The notes under the pieces were generated by a model that was given only the letters and a program-made list of their open reading frames with translations, was not told where the DNA came from and made no database searches. Both the position numbers and the translations under genes were made by a program. A DNA stretch of 64,000 nt, from the NCBI GenBank assembly GCA_963726405.1, contig CAVSCF010000011.1:1-64000 (forward strand), written 5' to 3'. This DNA is from JAOUJD01 sp963726405. Its GTDB lineage: Bacteria > Pseudomonadota > Gammaproteobacteria > Burkholderiales > Burkholderiaceae_F. Shown piece by piece: positions 36,484 through 45,106 of this stretch (positions are counted from its first letter, which is position 1; each line of letters opens with the position of its first letter).

Positions 36484-37277
36484 GCCGCCTCTCCCTTGGC
36501 CGCCACGTTCGTGTGGGCGGCGCCGAGGTAGGCCTCGATCACGGCCGGGTTGCGCTGCACGTCGCCCGGGGCGCCGACCGCGATCATCTTGCCGTAGTCG
36601 AGCACGGTCACGCGATCGCACAGGCCCATCACCAGCTTCACGTCGTGTTCGATCAGCAGGATGGTGATGCCGTCGCGGCTGATGTTCTCCAGCAGCCCGC
36701 GCAGCGACATCTTCTCGGTCGCGTTCATGCCGGCGGCGGGTTCGTCGAGGGCCAGCAGCTTCGGCTCGGTGGCGAGCGCGCGCGCGATCTCCAGGCGGCG
36801 CTGGTCGCCGTAGGCCAGCGTGCGGGCCTGGTAGTCCGCGTACTTGCGGATGCCGACATACTCGAGCAGCTCGAGCGCACGCTGCTTGATCTGGCGCTCT
36901 TCGGTCACGGTCGACCGGGTGCGCAGGATCGCGCCGAGCGCGGTCGCCTTCGTCCTCACGTGCCGGCCGACCATCACGTTCTCGAGCGCGGTCATGTCCG
37001 GGAAGAGGCGGATGTTCTGGAACGTGCGGGCGATGCCGGCTTCGGCCACCTTGTGCACGTACGAGGGCGAATACGGCTTGCCGGACAGTTCGAAGGTGCC
37101 GGAATCGGGCGCGTACAGCCCCGTGATCACGTTGAAGAAGGTCGTCTTGCCGGCGCCGTTCGGTCCGATCAGTCCGTAGATCTGGCCGCGCTCGATCTCG
37201 AGCCCGACGTTCGCCAGCGCCTGCAGTCCACCGAAGCGTTTGTTGACGCCCGCGACGCGGAGAATCGTTTCCGCCAT
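36480..37277 (-). CDS. livG: Branched-chain amino-acid ABC transporter ATPase LivG
   Basis: The 265-residue ATPase has GPNGAGKTTFFNVITG, the LivG-typical IARTFQNIRLFPDMTALENVMVG, LAYGDQRRLEIARAL and LLALDEPAAGMN. The signature lacks the usual LSGGQ, as is normal for LivG. It lies between livM and livF with a one-base gap and an ATGA overlap. With LivF it forms the nucleotide-binding pair of the importer. Confidence 0.95.
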   Translation of the reverse strand: MAETILRVAGVNKRFGGLQALANVGLEIERGQIYGLIGPNGAGKTTFFNVITGLYAPDSGTFELSGKPYSPSYVHKVAEAGIARTFQNIRLFPDMTALENVMVGRHVRTKATALGAILRTRSTVTEERQIKQRALELLEYVGIRKYADYQARTLAYGDQRRLEIARALATEPKLLALDEPAAGMNATEKMSLRGLLENISRDGITILLIEHDVKLVMGLCDRVTVLDYGKMIAVGAPGDVQRNPAVIEAYLGAAHTNVAAKGEAA

Positions 37278-37278
37278 G

Positions 37279-38421
37279 TCAGGCCGCCTGCGTCTTGCCG
37301 GCGTCGCGCCGGTTCGACGGATTGACGCCGTGTTCCGGCGCGGGCCACAGCCCCTTCGGCCGGTACAGCATGATCAGCACCATGGCGAGGCCGTACAGCA
37401 TCATCCGCAGCACCTCGGCGTCGACGATCACGTGCCCGAACAGGAAGGTCTGCACCGGGCCGGCGCCGTGTCGCAGCACCTCGGGGAAGATCGACAGCAG
37501 CACGGCGCCGAGCACCACGCCGGGAATGTTGCCCAGGCCGCCGAGCACGATCATCGCCAGCACGATGATCGACTCGTTCAATGTGAAGGACTCGGGCGAC
37601 ACGAAGCCCTGGAAGGCGGAGAACATCGCCCCCGAGACTCCACCGAAGGTCGCGCCCAGCGAGAACGCGAGCAGTTTCACGTTGCGCACGTTGATGCCCA
37701 TCGCCTTCGCCGCCAGTTCGTCCTCGCGGATCGCCATCCACGCACGCCCCAGTCGCGAGTCCTGCAACCGGATGCAGATGACGATGGCGACGATGGCGAG
37801 GAACAGGAAGAAGTAGTAGTAGAGGTACACCGACTGCAGCTGGAGCCCGAAGATCGACTGCGTCTTTGCAAGGCTGAAGCCGCCGAACGAGATGGGATCG
37901 ATCAGCGTGATGCCCTGCGGACCATTGGTCACGTTGACCGGGGCATTCAGGTTGTTCAGGAAGATCCGGATGATCTCGCCGAAACCGAGGGTCACGATCG
38001 CGAGGTAGTCGCCGCGCAGCTTCAGCACCGGCGCGCCGAGGAGGATGCCGAAGGCCGCCGCCAGTCCCGCGCCCAGGGGAATCACCAGCCAGATCGAATT
38101 GTGCAGACCGTTGGGGAACGTCTGCGCGATCCACGCGAAATTCGACGTCAGGTGAGGCGACGCCAGCAGCGCGTACATGTAGGCACCCACCGCGTAAAAG
38201 GCGATGTAGCCGAGGTCGAGCAGTCCGGCGAAGCCCACCACGATGTTCAGACCGAGCGCGAGCAACACGTAGAGGCAGGCAAACGCCAGCGCGCGCACGA
38301 ACGAGTTGCCGAGCAGTCCGCCGAACACGAACGGCAGCACCAGGAGGATCGCCGCGACGGCGGCGGTCGCCAGCCACGCCGCGGCGCGGCTGTTGCGGAA
38401 CTGCGGGAACAAGGTGCCCAT
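37279..38421 (-). CDS. livM: Branched-chain amino-acid ABC transporter permease LivM
   Basis: The 380-residue permease has about nine to ten hydrophobic segments with the LivM hallmarks LYVLLALGLNIVVGFAGLLDLGYIAFYAVGAY and LRGDYLAIVTLGFGEIIR, then GRAWMAIREDELAAKAMGINVRNVKLLAFS and GGLGNIPGVVLGA. I start it at 38421 (MGTLFPQ), two bases after the livH stop. It forms the membrane channel together with LivH. Confidence 0.94.
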   Translation of the reverse strand: MGTLFPQFRNSRAAAWLATAAVAAILLVLPFVFGGLLGNSFVRALAFACLYVLLALGLNIVVGFAGLLDLGYIAFYAVGAYMYALLASPHLTSNFAWIAQTFPNGLHNSIWLVIPLGAGLAAAFGILLGAPVLKLRGDYLAIVTLGFGEIIRIFLNNLNAPVNVTNGPQGITLIDPISFGGFSLAKTQSIFGLQLQSVYLYYYFFLFLAIVAIVICIRLQDSRLGRAWMAIREDELAAKAMGINVRNVKLLAFSLGATFGGVSGAMFSAFQGFVSPESFTLNESIIVLAMIVLGGLGNIPGVVLGAVLLSIFPEVLRHGAGPVQTFLFGHVIVDAEVLRMMLYGLAMVLIMLYRPKGLWPAPEHGVNPSNRRDAGKTQAA

Positions 38422-38423
38422 GG

Positions 38424-39353
38424 TCAGGCCCGATCCGCGACGCGCTCGCCGAGCAGGCCCGATGGCCGGAAGATCAGCACCAGCACGAGGATCAGGAACG
38501 CGAAGATGTCCTGGTAGTGACTGCCGAGCACTCCGCCCGTCAACTCGCCGATGTAGCCGGCGCCGAGTGCCTCGATCAGGCCGAGCAGCAGGCCGCCCAG
38601 CATGGCGCCCGGGATGTTGCCGATGCCGCCGAGCACCGCCGCGGTGAACGCTTTCAATCCGGGCAGGAACCCCATGTAGAAGTGCGCGACGCTGTACGTG
38701 GCGGCGAGCATCACGCCGGCGAGCGCGGCGAGCGCGGCCCCGATGGCGAACGTCATCGCGATCACGAAGTTCGGGTTCACGCCCATCAGGCCGGCCACGC
38801 GGGGGTTCTCGGCCGTCGCGCGCATGGCACGCCCGAGGCGGGTTCGGTTCACGAGGAGCATCAGCCCGATCATGGTCAGGCCGGACAGCGCGATCACGAG
38901 CAGCTTCGTCAGCGTGATCGTCGCCTCGCCGAAGTTCATCGGCATCGTCGGGATCAGCTGCGGAAACGTCATGTAGGTACGGCCCCACACCAGCATGGCG
39001 ACGGTCTGGATCACGATCGACACGCCGATGGCGGTGATCAGCGGCGCCAGCCGGGGCGCGTTGCGCAGCGGGCGATAGGCGACGCGTTCGATCACGAGAC
39101 TCAGCACCACGCACACGGGGATCGCGGCGAGCAGGCCGGCGAGCATCAGCACCCAGCCGGGCATCCCGGGAAACATCGCCTGCAGGAACAGGATCGTCGA
39201 CAACGCGGTCAATGCGCCGACCGTGAGGACGTCGCCGTGCGCGAAGTTGATGAGGTTCAGGATCCCGTACACCATCGTGTAGCCGAGCGCGATCAGCGAG
39301 TACATGCTGCCGAGCACGAGGCCGTTGACTGTCTGTTGGATGAAGGTGTCCAT
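38424..39353 (-). CDS. livH: Branched-chain amino-acid ABC transporter permease LivH
   Basis: The 309-residue permease begins FIQQTVNGLVLGSMYSLIALGYTMVYGILNLINFAHGD, the standard LivH start, and ends with the GGIGNIPGAMLGGLLLGLIEA region and VLIFRPSGLLGER. It is separated from livK by 125 bases that include a terminator hairpin, so it should be expressed at a lower level than the binding protein. Confidence 0.95.
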   Translation of the reverse strand: MDTFIQQTVNGLVLGSMYSLIALGYTMVYGILNLINFAHGDVLTVGALTALSTILFLQAMFPGMPGWVLMLAGLLAAIPVCVVLSLVIERVAYRPLRNAPRLAPLITAIGVSIVIQTVAMLVWGRTYMTFPQLIPTMPMNFGEATITLTKLLVIALSGLTMIGLMLLVNRTRLGRAMRATAENPRVAGLMGVNPNFVIAMTFAIGAALAALAGVMLAATYSVAHFYMGFLPGLKAFTAAVLGGIGNIPGAMLGGLLLGLIEALGAGYIGELTGGVLGSHYQDIFAFLILVLVLIFRPSGLLGERVADRA

Positions 39354-39428
39354 GGAACCTCATGGCGGGTGGGCCGCGCGTCGCGCATCGTAGCAATTGT
39401 GCGTACGCGCCTGCGAGCCGGGTGCCTC

Positions 39429-39462
39429 AAAAAAAAACGGCACCCCGTGGGGTGCCGTTTTC
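39429..39462 (-). terminator. Intra-operon terminator after livK
   Basis: On the minus strand a 9-bp stem (CGGCACCCC with GGGGTGCCG, 39438-39457) is followed by about nine T. It lies just after the livK stop and before livH. Partial termination here would give more binding protein than membrane and ATPase subunits, a common arrangement. The rest of the liv-ior-kor operon must be reached by read-through or by a second promoter. Confidence 0.85.
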
Positions 39463-39478
39463 CTGTGGCGGGAAGTCC

Positions 39479-40672
39479 TCAGCGGACCGTCGACACGTAC
39501 TCCATCTTGCCGTTGACGACCTTGAACATCGAGATGGCGCCGCCCTTGATGTCGCCCTTCTCGTCGAACGCGATCGTGCCCGTCAGGCCCGGGTAGTTCG
39601 TCGCCGGCATCACGCCCGTGATCGACGCCCGGTCGGCCTTGCCGGCGCGCTTGATTGCGTCGGCAATGACGTACACCGCGTCATACGAGTACGGCGAGTA
39701 GACCTGCACGTCGGTATTGAAACGCTTCTTGTACTTCTCGACGAACTCCGCGCCCTTGGCCATCTTCTCGACCGCTTCGCCGGCCATCGAGCAATGCAGG
39801 ATGCCTGCGGCATCGCCCGCGAGCTTGATGAACTCGGGCGAGCACACGCCGTCACCGGCCAGCATCGTCGACTTGATGCCGAGCTGGGTCATCTGCTTGG
39901 CCATCGGGCCGGCGGTGGCGTCCATGCCGCCGTACATCACGACGTCCGGCTTCGTGCCGCGAATCTTCGTCAGGATGGCGTTGAAGTCCGTGGCCTTGTC
40001 GTTCGTGAATTCACGCGCGACGACCTTCAGGCCCTTTTCCTTCGCGACTTTTTCCACGACGTCCGCCAGGCCCTGGCCGTACGCGGTGCGGTCGTCGATG
40101 ATCGCGATCGTCTTGGCCTTCAGCTGGTTGGCCGCGTAGTTCGCGAGCACGCCGCCCTGCTGGTTGTCGTTGGCAACGACGCGGAACGTCGTCTTGAAAC
40201 CCTGTTCCGTGTACTTCGGATTCGTCGCCGACGGGGAGATCTGCGTGACGCTCGCGTCCGCGTAGATCTTCGAGGCCGGAATCGACGTGCCGGAGTTCAG
40301 GTGGCCGACGACGGCGACGGCGCCGGAGTCGACGATCTTCTGCGCGGCGATCGTGCCTTCCTTCGGGTCGGCCTTGTCGTCTTCAGCGACGATGTCGAGC
40401 TTGTAGGTCTTGTCGCCGACCTTCAGGCCGCCGGCGGCGTTGATCTCCTCGATCGCGAGACGGGCTCCGTTCTCGTTGTCCTTGCCCAGGTGGGCGATGC
40501 CCCCCGTGAGCGGCGCGACGTGGCCGATCTTGATGACCTCGGCCGGCGCGGCGGCGGCAGCTTTCGCAGGCTCGGCCTTGGGCGCCGGGGCTTCTTCCTT
40601 CTTGCCGCAAGCGGCAAGCGCGACCGCAGCTGCAATAGCGAGCGGCGCGACTTTGAACAGCGAGTTGTTCAT
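39479..40672 (-). CDS. livK: Branched-chain amino-acid type ABC substrate-binding protein
   Basis: The 397-residue protein has a lipoprotein-like signal (AAVALAACGKKEE, Cys22) and an Ala/Pro/Lys linker. The LivJ/LivK fold follows: IKIGHVAPLTGGIAHLGKDNENGARLAIEEINAAGG, VGHLNSGTSIPAS, RVVANDNQQGG and YGGMDATAGPM. The lipobox means it may be anchored in the membrane rather than free in the periplasm. I start it at 40672, behind GAGGAG. It binds Leu/Ile/Val or other amino acids; the specificity cannot be read. It is divergent from dadA. Confidence 0.92.
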   Translation of the reverse strand: MNNSLFKVAPLAIAAAVALAACGKKEEAPAPKAEPAKAAAAAPAEVIKIGHVAPLTGGIAHLGKDNENGARLAIEEINAAGGLKVGDKTYKLDIVAEDDKADPKEGTIAAQKIVDSGAVAVVGHLNSGTSIPASKIYADASVTQISPSATNPKYTEQGFKTTFRVVANDNQQGGVLANYAANQLKAKTIAIIDDRTAYGQGLADVVEKVAKEKGLKVVAREFTNDKATDFNAILTKIRGTKPDVVMYGGMDATAGPMAKQMTQLGIKSTMLAGDGVCSPEFIKLAGDAAGILHCSMAGEAVEKMAKGAEFVEKYKKRFNTDVQVYSPYSYDAVYVIADAIKRAGKADRASITGVMPATNYPGLTGTIAFDEKGDIKGGAISMFKVVNGKMEYVSTVR

Positions 40673-40926
40673 GGACCTTTTCTCCTCAGAATCGGCGGGA
40701 TGGTTGTTGACCGATGGATCGTCGCGGCTGAATTCGGTCGATCGGGTTCGAACGATCAGGAAGCGCTGCGCCGACGAAACCGCGCGATTGTACGCAAGAA
40801 CAAGGGTCGGGCGGGCACTTGCCGGCGCTTCTTGCACGGAAGTCCGTGATCACGCCGATCGCGCTCCCGGACCTCGATGGCCGGTCGCATGGGCCTCCTT
40901 AGAATGCCCGTTTGCAGGAGAGCGGC

Positions 40927-42183
40927 GTGCGGGTACTGGTTCTTGGGAGCGGGGTGGTCGGCACGGCGAGCGCCTGGTTCCTCCGGGCGGCCGGGCACGA
41001 GGTCACCGTGCTCGAACGCCAGCCGGGCGTCGCGCTGGAGACCAGCCGCGCCAACGGCGGACAGGTGTCCGTCAGCCACTCCGAGCCATGGGCCAATCCG
41101 GGCGCGCCGCTGAAGATCCTCAAGTGGCTGGGGAAGGATGACGCGCCGCTGCTGTTCCGCCTGCGCCCGGAATTGAGGCAGTGGGTGTGGGCAATGGCCT
41201 TCCTGCGGGAATGCCTTCCACACCGGACGAAGCGCAACATCCGCAGGCTGGTCGCGCTCGGCCTGCACAGCCGCCGGATGCTGGCCGAGTTGCGCGAAGG
41301 CCTGGGCCTCGACTACGACCGCGGCGGCCGGGGAATCCTGCACTTCTATACCGACCCGCGCGACTTCGCGGCCTCGGTGAAGTCCGTGCGGCTGATGTGC
41401 GAACTGGGGTGTGAACGCCGCTCGCTGACGGCCGATGAAGCGGTTGCGCTCGAGCCGGCGCTTGCTGCCGCGCGCGCGCGGATCGTCGGAGCCGATTTCT
41501 GTGCCGAGGACGAATCCGGCGATGCGCACCGCTTCAGCGAGCAACTGGCGGCGCGATCGGCCGCGGCGGGTGTCCGCTTCCTGTTCAGCACGACGGTGAC
41601 GCGCCTGATCACCATCGGCGGCCGGCTGACGGCGGTCGAAGCACTGGGGGCCGACGGCTGGCCCGTGCGCCACTCGGCCGACGCGGTCGTGGTGGCGCTC
41701 GGGGTGCAATCGGTCGCCCTGCTGGCGCCGCTTGGGATCCGCCCGCGCATCTATCCGGCCAAGGGCTACTCGGCGACCTTTGCGGTCACCGAGCCGGCCG
41801 CCGCGCCGACGCTCAGCCTCACCGACGATGAATACAAGCTGGTTTTCTCGAGACTGGGAGACACGCTTCGGGTCGCGGGCACTGCCGAATTCGCGGGCCA
41901 CCGTCGTGACCTGAACCTGGTGCGGTGCGAGATCCTGGCCCGCCGCGCCAGGGACCTTTTTCCCGGCGCCTGCGATTACGCGAACCCGCGATACTGGACC
42001 GGCATGCGGCCAATGACCCCATCCAACGTCCCTTGTATCGGGGCCTCCCCCATCCGGGGTCTCTACCTGAACACGGGACACGGAACGCTGGGCTGGACGC
42101 TCGCGGCGGGCAGCGGCCAGTTGATCGCCGACATCGTCTCGGGCCGTCCCGCGGCCCTTGCCTGGCCGGACGGGCTCGGGTAG
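40927..42183 (+). CDS. dadA: D-amino acid dehydrogenase (DadA-like)
   Basis: The 418-residue FAD enzyme has VLVLGSGVVGTASAWFLRAAGHEVTVLERQ, ETSRANGGQVSVSHSEPWANPGAP, PAKGYSATF, the C-terminal RYWTGMRPMTPSNVPCIG and LYLNTGHGTLGWTLAAGSG. DadA oxidises D-amino acids to 2-oxoacids, passing electrons to the respiratory chain. I choose the GTG at 40927 with AGGAG eight bases upstream. Facing livK across about 250 bases, it fits an amino-acid catabolic locus whose 2-oxoacids the Ior/Kor enzymes could use; this link is inference. Confidence 0.92.
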   Translation: MRVLVLGSGVVGTASAWFLRAAGHEVTVLERQPGVALETSRANGGQVSVSHSEPWANPGAPLKILKWLGKDDAPLLFRLRPELRQWVWAMAFLRECLPHRTKRNIRRLVALGLHSRRMLAELREGLGLDYDRGGRGILHFYTDPRDFAASVKSVRLMCELGCERRSLTADEAVALEPALAAARARIVGADFCAEDESGDAHRFSEQLAARSAAAGVRFLFSTTVTRLITIGGRLTAVEALGADGWPVRHSADAVVVALGVQSVALLAPLGIRPRIYPAKGYSATFAVTEPAAAPTLSLTDDEYKLVFSRLGDTLRVAGTAEFAGHRRDLNLVRCEILARRARDLFPGACDYANPRYWTGMRPMTPSNVPCIGASPIRGLYLNTGHGTLGWTLAAGSGQLIADIVSGRPAALAWPDGLG

Positions 42184-42196
42184 CCCCGAAACGAAA

Positions 42197-42219
42197 GGGG
42201 CGCCGAAGCGCCCCTTTTT
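42197..42219. terminator. Bidirectional terminator between dadA and cytochrome c
   Basis: GGGGCGC (42197-42203) pairs with GCGCCCC (42208-42214) around a CGAA tetraloop and is followed by five T on the plus strand, ending dadA. The reverse strand has a shorter T-tract that would end the convergent cytochrome gene. Confidence 0.88.
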
Positions 42220-42249
42220 CACCGCCCGGGGAACCCCGGTGTGGCGTGC

Positions 42250-42555
42250 TTACTGCGACAAAACCCACTTGGCGAGGGTCGCCGCTTCCTGCTCGTTGAC
42301 CTGCGGGTTGGCCGGCATCGGGACCTGGCCCCAATTGCCCACGCCACCTTCGCGAATCTTCTTGGCCAGCGCGACCGGCGCGTTCTTGTCGTTCTTGTAC
42401 TTGGCGGCGACGTCCTTGTAGGCGGGACCGACCAGTTTCTTGTCGGTCGCGTGGCACGCCAGGCAGTTCTTCTGCTTGGCCAGTTCTGCACTGGCGAAGG
42501 CGGGTCCGCCAACGACCAGCAGGCCGAGCGCCGCGACTGCAAGAGCTTTTTTCAT
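42250..42555 (-). CDS. Small class I cytochrome c (c551/c552-like)
   Basis: The 101-residue precursor has a signal peptide (MKKALAVAALGLLVVGGPAFASA). The heme site is CLACH, and the mature part has LVGPAYKDVAAKY and the methionine-ligand region QVPMPANPQVNEQEA. It is a soluble periplasmic electron carrier, for example to a terminal oxidase or peroxidase. I start it at 42555 because the signal peptide begins there; the upstream frame is not conserved. No oxidase gene is adjacent. Confidence 0.92.
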   Translation of the reverse strand: MKKALAVAALGLLVVGGPAFASAELAKQKNCLACHATDKKLVGPAYKDVAAKYKNDKNAPVALAKKIREGGVGNWGQVPMPANPQVNEQEAATLAKWVLSQ

Positions 42556-42710
42556 CCGGGACTCCGTAAATTGGGGGATTGGTTCTGAACGTTGCTGCAG
42601 CATGGCATTTTAACGGGTCACAGGCCCTGCGGTTGACCCCTTTTCCGGCGTTCTGCCTTGCCCGCCGCTGGCTATAGTGTGGCGGCTGTCACAGAGCTCG
42701 GGTGCAAACG

Positions 42711-42959
42711 ATGTGGCTGATCTGGCTTGGCGTCGCGATGATCGTGCTGAAACTGCTCGACGTCAGCGTGTTCGCGACCATGTCGTGGTGGTGGATCACG
42801 GTCCCTTTCGTGGCCGCCTTCCTGTGGTTCGAACTGGTCGAGCGCCGCCTGGGCATGGACAAGAAGAAGGCGTTCAACGAAATCGACAACTACAAGAAAC
42901 GGCGGATCGAGCGCGCGCTGGAAGCCGACAAGGCTCGGGGCCGGGGACGCCGGCTGTAG
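42711..42959 (+). CDS. Small Trp-rich membrane protein (TIGR04438-like)
   Basis: The 82-residue protein has two hydrophobic spans (MWLIWLGVAMIVLKLLD and SWWWITVPFVAAFLWFELVE) and then a charged tail (GMDKKKAFNEIDNYKKRRIERAL). The tryptophans and the L-G-x-DKK-x-A junction match a small Trp-rich family common in Betaproteobacteria. The function is unknown. I choose ATG 42711 rather than GTG 42702 because family members begin with the WL-type span. It is divergent from the cytochrome gene. Confidence 0.85.
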   Translation: MWLIWLGVAMIVLKLLDVSVFATMSWWWITVPFVAAFLWFELVERRLGMDKKKAFNEIDNYKKRRIERALEADKARGRGRRL

Positions 42960-42963
42960 CTCG

Positions 42964-43334
42964 GCGCCTCGGGTGTACGCGATCGGCGAAGCCGGGATCG
43001 CACGTGCACCCTCGGCGGCACGCGCGCTGCGCGCGCGCTTGGTTTGTGGGTCGCGCTTGAGGCGGCTCGGCGCTCGACCCACTCAACGGCACTGCACCCA
43101 CCCTGACCCTCCCGCCGGGTTGCACCGGAGTCGACGTTCCCTCCCCGCCAGGCGGGGAGGGTGCGGATAGCGTATCGCTCCGCACGGCATCGCGGGGAGG
43201 GGTGTCGTGGCTGTTAACAACAGGTCGAGCGCCCGGCCGCCCGAAGCTCGACCTGTCTAACTAATCGGAGCGAGTGCACGTGCCGCCGAAGGTGCACGTG
43301 CGATTTGTCAGGGAATCGCGTACACGAGCGACGC
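42964..43334. repeat. Structured inverted-repeat element in convergent gap
   Basis: The 375 bases between the Trp-rich gene and ilvD hold no gene but much structure. An imperfect long inverted repeat frames it: TGTACGCGAT at 42974-42983 matches the reverse of 43315-43324, and the segment 42997-43020 matches the reverse of 43279-43304. Inside are three hairpins, at 43139-43161 (CCCTCCCCGCC/GGCGGGGAGGG), 43161-43185 (GTGCGGA/TCCGCAC) and 43222-43254 (AGGTCGAGC/GCTCGACCT). It looks like a MITE- or REP-like repetitive element; no transposase or target duplication was found. It could also act as a two-way terminator. Confidence 0.65.
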
Positions 43335-45020
43335 CTAAAACAGCTTCTCGTCCGTGATCGCGCCCTTGCTCGCCGTCGAGGCGAGCTTCGCGAACTTGGC
43401 GAGCACGCCCCGCGTGTAGCGGGGCGCAGGCTGCTTCCACGAAGCGCGACGCCGGCCAAGTTCCTCGTCGCTCACGTTCACCTGCAGCAGCAGCTTGTGG
43501 GCGTCGATGGTGACCGAGTCGCCTTCCTGGACCAGCCCGATGTTTCCGCCGACATACGCCTCGGGCGCGACGTGGCCGACCACCATGCCCCAGGTGCCGC
43601 CGGAGAAGCGCCCGTCGGTGATCAGCCCGACGCTTTCGCCCAAGCCCTTGCCGATCAGTGCCGAGGTCGGCGACAGCATCTCCCGCATGCCGGGCCCGCC
43701 CTTCGGGCCCTCGTAGCGGATCACGAGCACGTCGCCGGGGCGAATGCGGTCGCCCAGGATGGCCGCCATCGCCTCGTCTTCCGATTCGAACACCCGCGCC
43801 GGCCCGGTGATCACCGGGTTCTTCAGGCCCGTGATCTTTGCCACGCAGCCCTCGGGCGCGAGGTTGCCTTTCAGGATCGCGAGGTGACCCTCCTTGTACA
43901 TCGGGTTCGAGAACGGCCGGATCACGTCCTGGTCGGCACGCGGCTCCGCGGGAACGTCCTTCAGCATCTCGGCCATGGTCTTGCCGGTGACCGTCATGCA
44001 GTCACCGTGCAGCAGACCGTTCGCGAGCAGGATCTTGAGCACCTGCGGGATGCCGCCGGCCGCATGGAGGTCGGTCGCGACAAACCTGCCCGACGGCTTG
44101 AGGTCGCACAGCACCGGCACGCGGCGGCGGATCGTCTCGAAGTCGTCGATCGTCCATGGAATGCCGGCCGAGTGCGCGATCGCGAGGAAGTGCAGGACCG
44201 CGTTGGTGGATCCGCCCACCGCCATGATCAGGCTCACTGCGTTCTCGATCGACTTGCGGGTGATGATGTCGGACGGCCGCAGGTTGTTCTTGATGGCCTC
44301 GACCAGCACGCGCGCGGCCTCGGCTGTCGAGTCGACCTTCTCCTGGTCGGGGTTCGCCTGCGTCGACGAGTACAGCAGCGACATGCCGAGGGCTTCGAAC
44401 GACGAACTCATCGTGTTCGCGGTGTACATGCCGCCGCAGGATCCCGATCCCGGAATGCAGCGACGTTCGATCTCCTTGAAGTCGGTTTCGTTCAGGCGAC
44501 CCGCGGTGAACTCGCCGACGGCCTCGAACGCGGAAACGATCGTGAGGTCCTTGTCCTTGTAGCGACCCGGCTTCACGGTGCCGCCATAGACGTAGATTGC
44601 CGGGACGTTGCAGCGCGCGATGGCCATCATGCCGCCGGGCATGTTCTTGTCGCAGCCGCCGATGACGATCACTCCGTCCATCCACTGGCCGTTGACGCAC
44701 GTCTCGATGCAGTCCGCGATGACCTCGCGCGAGACGAGCGAGTACTTCATGCCTTCGGTGCCCATGCCGATGCCGTCGGAAATCGTCGGCGTGCCGAACA
44801 CCTGCGAGTTGGCATTGCAGCCGGCGATGGCGTCGATCGCGGCGTCGGCGAGCTTCTGCAACCCCGAGTTGCACGGTGTGATCGTCGAGTGGCCATTGGC
44901 CACGCCGACCATCGGCTTGTCGAAGTCCTCGTCCTTGTAGCCCATCGCGTAGTACATCGCGCGATTGGCGGAACGGGCCACCCCCTGGGTGACGTTGCGG
45001 GACCGGTTGTTGTACGCCAT
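43335..45020 (-). CDS. ilvD: Dihydroxy-acid dehydratase
   Basis: The 561-residue iron-sulfur enzyme catalyses the last shared step of isoleucine and valine synthesis. It has ANGHSTITPCNSGLQ, VIGGCDKNMPGGMMA and GSGSCGGMYTANTM (the three cluster-type cysteines), and GRFSGGTWGMVVGHV near the C terminus. I start it at 45020 (MAYNNRSRNVTQG). It is divergent from lgt and converges on the inverted-repeat element. The assignment is firm; the related sugar-acid dehydratases differ in these motifs. Confidence 0.96.
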   Translation of the reverse strand: MAYNNRSRNVTQGVARSANRAMYYAMGYKDEDFDKPMVGVANGHSTITPCNSGLQKLADAAIDAIAGCNANSQVFGTPTISDGIGMGTEGMKYSLVSREVIADCIETCVNGQWMDGVIVIGGCDKNMPGGMMAIARCNVPAIYVYGGTVKPGRYKDKDLTIVSAFEAVGEFTAGRLNETDFKEIERRCIPGSGSCGGMYTANTMSSSFEALGMSLLYSSTQANPDQEKVDSTAEAARVLVEAIKNNLRPSDIITRKSIENAVSLIMAVGGSTNAVLHFLAIAHSAGIPWTIDDFETIRRRVPVLCDLKPSGRFVATDLHAAGGIPQVLKILLANGLLHGDCMTVTGKTMAEMLKDVPAEPRADQDVIRPFSNPMYKEGHLAILKGNLAPEGCVAKITGLKNPVITGPARVFESEDEAMAAILGDRIRPGDVLVIRYEGPKGGPGMREMLSPTSALIGKGLGESVGLITDGRFSGGTWGMVVGHVAPEAYVGGNIGLVQEGDSVTIDAHKLLLQVNVSDEELGRRRASWKQPAPRYTRGVLAKFAKLASTASKGAITDEKLF

Positions 45021-45106
45021 GACGTTGTGCCTCGTTGTGCCTGTGCGGCGGAAGGACAGAGGAAGAAACGGGCAATAATAGGCCAACGGGTCACCGAAAG
45101 CCGCGC

